Positions 45,596 to 50,651 of a stretch of DNA of 50,651 nucleotides are shown here, piece after piece (the first letter of the stretch is position 1; each line of letters begins with the position of its first letter). The translations under genes and the position numbers were made by a program. The stretch comes from Gemmatimonadota bacterium. Lineage in GTDB: Bacteria > Gemmatimonadota > Gemmatimonadetes > Longimicrobiales > Gaopeijiaceae. The DNA lies in assembly GCA_003559555.1 (NCBI GenBank), contig PWLA01000060.1, forward strand, positions 1 to 50,651. The letters are read 5' to 3'. The notes under the pieces were generated by a model. The model was given only the letters and a program-made list of their open reading frames with translations. It ran no database searches and was not told the origin of the DNA.

Positions 45596-48148
45596 ATGGC
45601 CAAGCGACGTGAATCGAAGTCGGGCGGAACGTCCCGGAAGCGGAGAAAGGGGAGCTCGAAGGGGAGGGAAGGGGGGGGCGACCGCGCCCGGCGTCGAGCG
45701 CAGAACCCGGTGGAGCTCACCGGGTGGCTCGAGAGGGTCCCCCTCTGGGCCACCCTCACCCTCTACGCCCTGGTGACGGTACTCCTCTTCCGGGAGTTCA
45801 TCTTCTCGGACCTCATGCTGTACGGGTCCGACACCCTCTCGCTGGGCTACATGGCCCGGGCCTTCTTTGCTGACGCCCTGCAGACCACCGGATTTCCCCT
45901 CTGGAACCCCATCATTCTCGGGGGAACCCCCTTCCTGGAATCGCTGGCCGGCGGCTACTCGCTGCATCCCCTGTCGGTGAGCCTCCTGCTGGTAATGGAA
46001 ACCTATCGGGCGCTGGGGTGGAAGCTGGTGATCCACGTCTTCCTGGCCGGCATCTCCATGTACGCCTGGCTTCGGATGCTGGATCTGTCCCGAGGAGCAG
46101 CCATGCTGGGCGGGCTGGCCTTCCTCCTGGCTCCCTACATGGTGACCCTGGTCTTTCCGGGTCATGACGGCAAGATCTTCGTCACCGCCATGGCGCCGCT
46201 CCTCTTCTGGGCCATGGAGTGGTTTCTGGCCCGACGTGGTGTCCTTCCGCTGGTGGCCATGGCCGGGATCATCGCCCTGGTGATCCTCTCCACCCACTTC
46301 CAGATGGCCTACTTCCTCTTCGGCGCGGCCGGGGCCTACATGCTCTTCCGGTCCATTCAACTGGGGTGGGGTGGGAAGGGCGAAGGATGGAAGCCGGCAG
46401 CCTCCACCTTCGGTGCCTTCCTCCTGTTCAGTGTGCTGGGCGCCGGGGTCACGGCCGTGCAGCTCGTCCCGGCGGTGGACTACGTCACCGAGCACTCCCG
46501 GCGGGCCGCCACGACCCTGGAGGCGGAGGGCCCCCAGGCGGTGGCGTACGCGTCGTCCTGGTCCCTCCACCCCGAAGAAGTGGTGTCGCTGGCCGTCCCC
46601 GAGTTCATCGGAAACAGCACGGGCACCACGGAGTGGACCCGGGATACCTATTGGGGCCGCAACCCCTTCAAGCTGAACCACGAGTACCTGGGCCTGGTGG
46701 TCCTCCTCCTGGCGGCCCTGGCCTTCACCGGCGGCCCCCGGGCGGGGGTTCGATGGTTCATGGCGGGCATGGGGACGGTGGTCCTCCTCTTCTCTCTCGG
46801 GGCCAACACGCCGGTCTGGCGCGTCTTCTACGAGGTGGTGCCGGGGATCTCCCTCTTCCGGGCACCCTCCATGGCCATCTTCCTCACCGGCTTCGCCGCC
46901 ACCACCCTGGCGGCCATGGGGGTGGACCGGGGAGCCCACCTCCTGGAAGAGGGCGGAGGACCTCGAGTCTGGCGCCTCCTGGCGGGGGGAGCCGGTCTCC
47001 TGGCGCTGGGGTGGATTCTGGCTGCTACGGGAGCGCTCACCTCGCTGTGGACGTCGATCCTCTATCCCGGCATGGAGCCGGCCAAGGCCGAGGCCCTGGA
47101 GAACGCGATCCCCCACATCCAGCGAGGGTTCGGGATCGCCGTCCTCCTGGCCGGCCTCCTGGCCGCCCTCTGGTGGGCGGTGGATCGTCGCTTCTTTCCG
47201 GCAGCGCTCCTGGTTCCGGCGGTGGCGCTCCTGATCACCGCCGATCAGTGGCGGGTGAATGCGGCCTTCATCGAGGTCCTGGACTACCGGTCCTTCGCCG
47301 CCGCGGACGACAACATCCGTTTTCTGCAGGATCGGCAGAGGCAGGAGCCCCCCTTCCGGATCCTGTCCATGGTCCAGGGTGGACAGGACGTGGCCCCGGG
47401 GATGCACGGACTGGAGCTGGCCGGCGGTCATCATCCCAACGACCTGGGCCGCTACCGCGAACTCATCGGAATGGAGGGAAGTGGTCTGCCCGAGCACCTG
47501 GTGAACTTCCATCCCAACGTGATGGACGTGCTCAACATCCGCTATCTGCTCTGGCCCGATGCCCAGTACGGCTCGCTGGAAGGCACCCAGCCGGTGAGCC
47601 AGGTGAACCTCGCCGATGGTCGGGTTGCCCGGTCGGTGCACGCGGTCCAGACCCTGCCCCGGGTCCGGGTGGTGGGCGAGGCCCTGGTGGTGGAGCCGGA
47701 GCGGACGCTGGAGGCGGTTCTGGACGTGGACGGATACGATCCATCCCGACAGGTTGTGCTGGAAGAGAATCCCCCGCTGGAGCCGGGGGGCCCCGAGGTC
47801 CGGGGGACCGTCCAGTGGCTCGAGCGCACCCCCGATCACCTCCGCTTCCGGGTGGAGGCTGATGGACCGGCGCTGGTGGTCCTCTCGGAGAACTGGTTCC
47901 CGTCCTGGAGAGCGACGGTGGACGGCCAGGAGACTCGGGTGCTGCGGGCGGATCACACGCTCCGGGCTGTGGCGGTGCCTGAAGGGGAGCACGAGGTGGA
48001 GTTCCGCTACGAGTCCCCGGTGCTCCGGGCCGGGCTCGGCGTGTCGCTCCTCTCGATCCTCCTCCTGGCCGGGGCCGCAGGGGTGGAGGTGGTCATCCGC
48101 CGCCGCTCCCCCTCCTCCGGGGTCGACGGGGAAGGGGACGGCGGGTGA
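45596..48148 (+). CDS. YfhO-like large membrane protein, putative GT-C type transferase
   Basis: 850 aa with a strongly basic N-terminal tail (about 40 residues), about 12 membrane helices (residues 50-580) and a C-terminal soluble beta domain (about 600-815) before a last helix. The first loop contains GSDTLSLGYMARAFF and GFPLWNPIILGGTPFLESL, as in YfhO and related GT-C proteins. The C-terminal SENWFPSWRATVDGQE is a YfhO-family hallmark. Such proteins use polyprenyl-phosphate sugars to decorate surface polymers, which fits the two lipid-sugar synthases nearby. The start abuts the GT4 stop (TAGATG). The acceptor is unknown. Confidence 0.82.
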   Translation: MAKRRESKSGGTSRKRRKGSSKGREGGGDRARRRAQNPVELTGWLERVPLWATLTLYALVTVLLFREFIFSDLMLYGSDTLSLGYMARAFFADALQTTGFPLWNPIILGGTPFLESLAGGYSLHPLSVSLLLVMETYRALGWKLVIHVFLAGISMYAWLRMLDLSRGAAMLGGLAFLLAPYMVTLVFPGHDGKIFVTAMAPLLFWAMEWFLARRGVLPLVAMAGIIALVILSTHFQMAYFLFGAAGAYMLFRSIQLGWGGKGEGWKPAASTFGAFLLFSVLGAGVTAVQLVPAVDYVTEHSRRAATTLEAEGPQAVAYASSWSLHPEEVVSLAVPEFIGNSTGTTEWTRDTYWGRNPFKLNHEYLGLVVLLLAALAFTGGPRAGVRWFMAGMGTVVLLFSLGANTPVWRVFYEVVPGISLFRAPSMAIFLTGFAATTLAAMGVDRGAHLLEEGGGPRVWRLLAGGAGLLALGWILAATGALTSLWTSILYPGMEPAKAEALENAIPHIQRGFGIAVLLAGLLAALWWAVDRRFFPAALLVPAVALLITADQWRVNAAFIEVLDYRSFAAADDNIRFLQDRQRQEPPFRILSMVQGGQDVAPGMHGLELAGGHHPNDLGRYRELIGMEGSGLPEHLVNFHPNVMDVLNIRYLLWPDAQYGSLEGTQPVSQVNLADGRVARSVHAVQTLPRVRVVGEALVVEPERTLEAVLDVDGYDPSRQVVLEENPPLEPGGPEVRGTVQWLERTPDHLRFRVEADGPALVVLSENWFPSWRATVDGQETRVLRADHTLRAVAVPEGEHEVEFRYESPVLRAGLGVSLLSILLLAGAAGVEVVIRRRSPSSGVDGEGDGG

Positions 48149-49254
48149 TACCCGCCTCGCCTGACTCCGCCGATCCCGGGTCCCTGGCTGGTGCAGGCAG
48201 CGACTCCCTCGCCGACCCGGTGCGGCCCGGAAGCACCGGGTCCGCCCACGAGGGAGCGGATCCCGCCTCAGCCCCGTCCTCCCGGGGGCGGTGGTGGAGA
48301 CGGGGTTGGGGAAAGGGGCTGAAGTGGACGCTTCAGCTGGGGCTCACCGTCCTGGTCACCTGGATCATCGTCTCGCAGGTCGGGGTCACCCTGGAGGAGG
48401 CCCTGGCGCTGGAGGCGGCCCTGCCAGCGGTGCAGCCTGTGGCGGTGATCGTCTCCGCCCTCCTCCTCCTCCTCTTCTTCGGGGTCGCCGCCCGGCTCTG
48501 GGGCCGCATGGTGGCCGAGCTCGGGGGACCGGACCCGGGATGGATCGGGTCGAACCGGATCGTGCTCACAGCCAACCTGGGGCGATACCTCCCCGGCAAG
48601 GTCTGGCAGGTGGCTGGGCTGGCCGTCCTGTCACGGCGGGACGGGGTCCCTGTCTCCCTGGGGGTGACGGCCGGTGTCCTGGGGCAGGCGTTCCACCTGG
48701 CCGGGGCTGCCATCGTGGGGGTCGTGGCCCTGGGCACCCTGGAAGGGGTTGCCTGGGGCGCCTGGGCCGGAGTCGCGGCGCTGGCTTGCTTCGTGGCGGC
48801 CACGTCCATCCCGCCCCTTCTGCGCTGGGGCTTCCGACTGGTCTTCCGCCTGGCCCGCCTGGATCCGACCACCGCCCCCTCTCCGGACCCCCTCTTCGGA
48901 CCACGCTGGGTGGTCCTCCACACACTGGTCTGGTGCGGCTACGGCCTGGCCTTCGCGTTTCTGGTTCGGGGGCTCGGCCTGGAAGGCGGCATCCTCCCTC
49001 TGGCGGCCAGCTTCAGCGCAGCCTACCTCCTGGGTTATCTTGCCATTTTCGCACCGGCGGGAATCGGCGTGCGGGAGGGCATCCTGATCGCCCTCCTGCG
49101 CCCCTCGCTGGGAGCCGCCGCCGTAGGCGTGGCTGTACTGGCACGGGTCTGGATGACGGTGGTGGAGCTTGTTCCTGCTGGACTCTTTGCCCTCTGGGCC
49201 ATCTTCAGGGGCAGAGCGGCAACGACGAACTCGGGAGGCACAACGGATGGGTGA
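48145..49254 (+). CDS. UPF0104 / lysylphosphatidylglycerol synthase-type membrane protein
   Basis: About eight membrane helices with the family motifs GRYLPGKVWQVAGLAVLSRR, SAAYLLGYLAIFAPAGIGVR and REGILIALL. It lacks the C-terminal aminoacyltransferase domain of MprF, so it corresponds to the stand-alone flippase-like part (AglD/UPF0104 group). GTG 48145 overlaps the previous stop (GTGA). About 50 Pro/Ser/Gly-rich residues precede the first helix, so the true start could be later. It lies between the YfhO-like gene and a DPM1-like gene; a role in moving or using lipid-linked sugars is inference. Confidence 0.8.
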   Translation: MIPASPDSADPGSLAGAGSDSLADPVRPGSTGSAHEGADPASAPSSRGRWWRRGWGKGLKWTLQLGLTVLVTWIIVSQVGVTLEEALALEAALPAVQPVAVIVSALLLLLFFGVAARLWGRMVAELGGPDPGWIGSNRIVLTANLGRYLPGKVWQVAGLAVLSRRDGVPVSLGVTAGVLGQAFHLAGAAIVGVVALGTLEGVAWGAWAGVAALACFVAATSIPPLLRWGFRLVFRLARLDPTTAPSPDPLFGPRWVVLHTLVWCGYGLAFAFLVRGLGLEGGILPLAASFSAAYLLGYLAIFAPAGIGVREGILIALLRPSLGAAAVGVAVLARVWMTVVELVPAGLFALWAIFRGRAATTNSGGTTDG

Positions 49255-49975
49255 GGGGCGGACGCTGGTGATCATTCCCACGTACAACGAGCGGGACAAC
49301 GTGCCCCGGGTCGTCCCCCTGGCGCTGGAGCAGTCCCCCGAAATCGACGTTCTCATCGTGGACGACGACTCTCCCGATGGCACCGGTCAGGTGTCCGACG
49401 AATTGGCGGCCGGAAGCGAGGGTCGAGTGCACGTCCTGCACCGGGAGGGGAAGGAAGGCCTGGGCAAAGCATACATCGCCGGCTTCCGCTGGGGACTGGA
49501 GGCAGGCTACCAGCGGCTCTGCGAGATGGACGCCGACCTCTCTCACCCGGCATCGGCACTGCCGGACTTCATGGAGGCGTGCCGGGAGTACGACTTCGTC
49601 ATTGGCAGCAGGTATGTCGGAGGCCGGGTGACCGTGGTCAACTGGCCCATGACCCGGCTTCTCGTGTCGTATTTTGGGAGCTTCTACGCCCGCACGATCA
49701 CCGGACTCCCGGTCTCCGACGCCACCGGCGGATTCAACATGTTCGATCGCCGGGTCCTGGAGGCCATCGACCTGGACCGGATCCAGTCGAATGGATACTC
49801 CTTCCAGATCGAGCTCAAGTTCCGGGCGTGGGCGAAAGGATTCAGCTTCGTGGAGCTGCCCATCGTCTTTACCGAACGGGACCAGGGCGAATCCAAGATG
49901 TCCCGGGGAATCATCGTAGAGGCCGTGTGGAAGGTGTGGAAGTTGCGACTCCTGCGCCTCTTCCGGCGGCTCTAG
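49247..49975 (+). CDS. Polyprenol-phosphate mannosyltransferase (DPM1-like GT2)
   Basis: Soluble or membrane-associated GT-A enzyme that makes polyprenyl-phosphate mannose or a related lipid-sugar. The motifs are IIPTYNERDNV (9-19), VDDDSPDGTG (38-47), MDADLSHPASALPDF (94-108), GSRYVGG and SDATGGFNMFDRRVL. The C-terminal GESKMSRGIIVEAVWKVWKL is typical of bacterial DPM synthases. It has no membrane helices, unlike the GT2 at 42230. The 242-aa length is normal. GGGAGG (49233-49238) lies about 8 bases before ATG 49247, which overlaps the UPF0104 stop by 8 bp. Confidence 0.93.
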   Translation: MGEGRTLVIIPTYNERDNVPRVVPLALEQSPEIDVLIVDDDSPDGTGQVSDELAAGSEGRVHVLHREGKEGLGKAYIAGFRWGLEAGYQRLCEMDADLSHPASALPDFMEACREYDFVIGSRYVGGRVTVVNWPMTRLLVSYFGSFYARTITGLPVSDATGGFNMFDRRVLEAIDLDRIQSNGYSFQIELKFRAWAKGFSFVELPIVFTERDQGESKMSRGIIVEAVWKVWKLRLLRLFRRL

Positions 49976-49986
49976 GGAGCCCGCCG
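49964..49986 (+). terminator. Terminator-like hairpin after the DPM1-like gene
   Basis: CGGCGGCTC (49964-49972), loop TAGG, then GAGCC and GCCG (49977-49986) with one bulged C: nine paired bases that enclose the gene's TAG stop. Only two Ts follow. It ends the long envelope operon just before the next leader motif at 49988. Confidence 0.5.
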
Positions 49987-49987
49987 T

Positions 49988-50017
49988 TGGCGCCCCGTAC
50001 TGCTTCAACAGCGTTCT
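49988..50017 (+). promoter_or_regulatory. Conserved leader motif, copy C
   Basis: 26 of 30 bases equal copy B at 32042-32071, including TGGCGCCCCGTA, CTTCAAC and TTCT. It starts two bases after the operon-end hairpin and ends 16 bases before the next ATG (50034), where a new transcription unit should begin. Confidence 0.45.
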
Positions 50018-50033
50018 GACCAAGGCAGTTCCC

Positions 50034-50651
50034 ATGGCACTCACTGACCTCCTGTATCTGTGTCCCGATTGTGGCGCCGGGACGGTGGAAGGGAAGGGGG
50101 GCGAGGCCGCCTGCTCTGGATGCGGCACCCGGTTCCGGGCCGAGGGACGGGCAGGGGGCATCCGCTCGACGCCACCGCACGGAGAGCCCACCATGGTGCC
50201 GGCCCACGAGCTGGTGTCCCGCCTTGAATCCCGAGACCCGGCGCTCCAGGCCGTCCGGCGAGGTGACGAGGGGATCCTTCACCGGGCCGACGCTCTCCTC
50301 CGCCACGCAGAAGGGGAGGGTGTACTCCGACACGGCGACGGGATCCTGGGGTTCGTTGAGGAGTTCGGTCCGGCTGCGTCCGGGTCCCTTGTCCTGACAA
50401 GACACAGTCTGACTTTCAGTTACGACGATGGGGGGCATTGCGAATGGCTCCTGGGAGAGCTGAGTGCCGTCCAGGCGGCCTCGTCCAGCATCCAGCTCAC
50501 CCAGCCGAGCGAGCCCCTGGCCAGCCTCCGCTTCACCGGCGACTCCACCCGACGGTGGGAGCGGCTGATCTGCGAGGCCGTCCGAAGGGTATGGCGCAAC
50601 GAAGGCCGGGGCGAGGTACTGGAGTTCCAGCCCCGGATCCGGGCCCGGAAC
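50034..50651 (+). CDS. Zinc-ribbon protein of unknown function (partial, 3' end missing)
   Basis: A frame from ATG 50034 is open to the end of the window (206 codons) with the same codon style as its neighbours. It starts with a zinc ribbon, Cys10, Cys13, Cys27 and Cys30 (CPDCG and CSGCG). After a Gly/Pro linker comes a region of alternating beta-like stretches at about 105-190 (ILGFVEEFG, GSLVLTRHSLTF, CEWLLGELSAVQAA, ASLRFTGDSTRRWERLI) that resembles a PH/GRAM-like fold ending in a helix. The product continues beyond the edge. I do not recognise the family. Confidence 0.7.
   Translation, partial: MALTDLLYLCPDCGAGTVEGKGGEAACSGCGTRFRAEGRAGGIRSTPPHGEPTMVPAHELVSRLESRDPALQAVRRGDEGILHRADALLRHAEGEGVLRHGDGILGFVEEFGPAASGSLVLTRHSLTFSYDDGGHCEWLLGELSAVQAASSSIQLTQPSEPLASLRFTGDSTRRWERLICEAVRRVWRNEGRGEVLEFQPRIRARN

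Noticed and set aside
44114-47992. A 1292-codon open frame on the minus strand opposite wecB, GT4 and the YfhO-like gene
   Set aside because: The product is His/Gln/Gly/Arg-rich without domains, a typical antisense shadow of high-GC genes. The + strand genes are clear homologues.
49988-50005. Sigma-54 promoter in the leader motif (TGGC ... TGC)
   Set aside because: The GG to GC distance is one base too long in copy C, and the GC is missing in copies A and B.

Overview
The window is high-GC bacterial chromosome, densely packed and almost entirely on the + strand. It holds about 45 protein genes and no recognisable rRNA, tRNA, insertion sequence, prophage or CRISPR array. The genes describe a respiring diderm. 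There is a near-complete NADH:quinone oxidoreductase operon (complex I), succinyl-CoA synthetase, type II fatty-acid synthesis, all four enzymes of Kdo synthesis, LPS-transport (Lpt) components and sigma-54. The high GC, the UPF0182 protein beside a diderm LPS pathway, and the gene orders suggest Gemmatimonadota or a relative. That is inference from memory of gene content, not the result of a search.

Layout. (1) 1-11283: end of a probable nuoE, then nuoF-G-H-I-J-K-L-M-N. (2) 11361-15540: an AlgC-type phosphohexomutase overlapping a UPF0182 membrane protein. (3) 15672-21327: sucC, sucD, a CBS-domain protein with a decayed EIIA-like N-terminus, ndk, a 3-hydroxyacyl-CoA dehydrogenase and acetate kinase, the last two joined by an ATGA overlap. 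(4) 21468-28077: yceD(DUF177)-rpmF-plsX-fabD-fabG-acpP-fabF-ispF-xerD, the classical fab cluster but without fabH. (5) 28121-29785 (minus): a secreted S41/PDZ protease, convergent with xerD across a perfect 13-bp hairpin and divergent from a glutamine-dependent NAD synthetase (30067-31935). (6) 32096-49975: a glutamine amidotransferase, then a long run of touching or overlapping genes: kdsB-pyrG-kdsA-kdsC-kdsD-lptC-lptA-lptB-rpoN, followed by a glycosylation block (GT2, WecB-type epimerase, GT4, YfhO-like protein, UPF0104 protein, DPM1-like GT2). (7) From 50034: a zinc-ribbon protein that runs off the window.

How the parts fit. Region 6 reads as an envelope-building operon. PyrG supplies the CTP that KdsB uses. 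KdsD, KdsA and KdsC make Kdo for lipid A/core. LptC, LptA and LptB export LPS. The distal genes look like a lipid-linked glycan pathway: two polyprenyl-phosphate sugar synthases, a UDP-GlcNAc 2-epimerase, a GT4, a large GT-C-like membrane protein and a putative flippase-like membrane protein. Region 3 combines substrate-level phosphorylation (Suc, Ack) with nucleotide balancing (Ndk).

Regulatory signals visible by eye include a TTG-N17-TACCTT promoter pattern before sucC and before kdsB sharing an identical 10-mer, a consensus -35 just upstream of the DUF177 gene, and a 30-bp motif shared by the leaders at 32042 and 49988 with a weaker relative at 15591. No genomic island is visible: base and codon use look uniform throughout.
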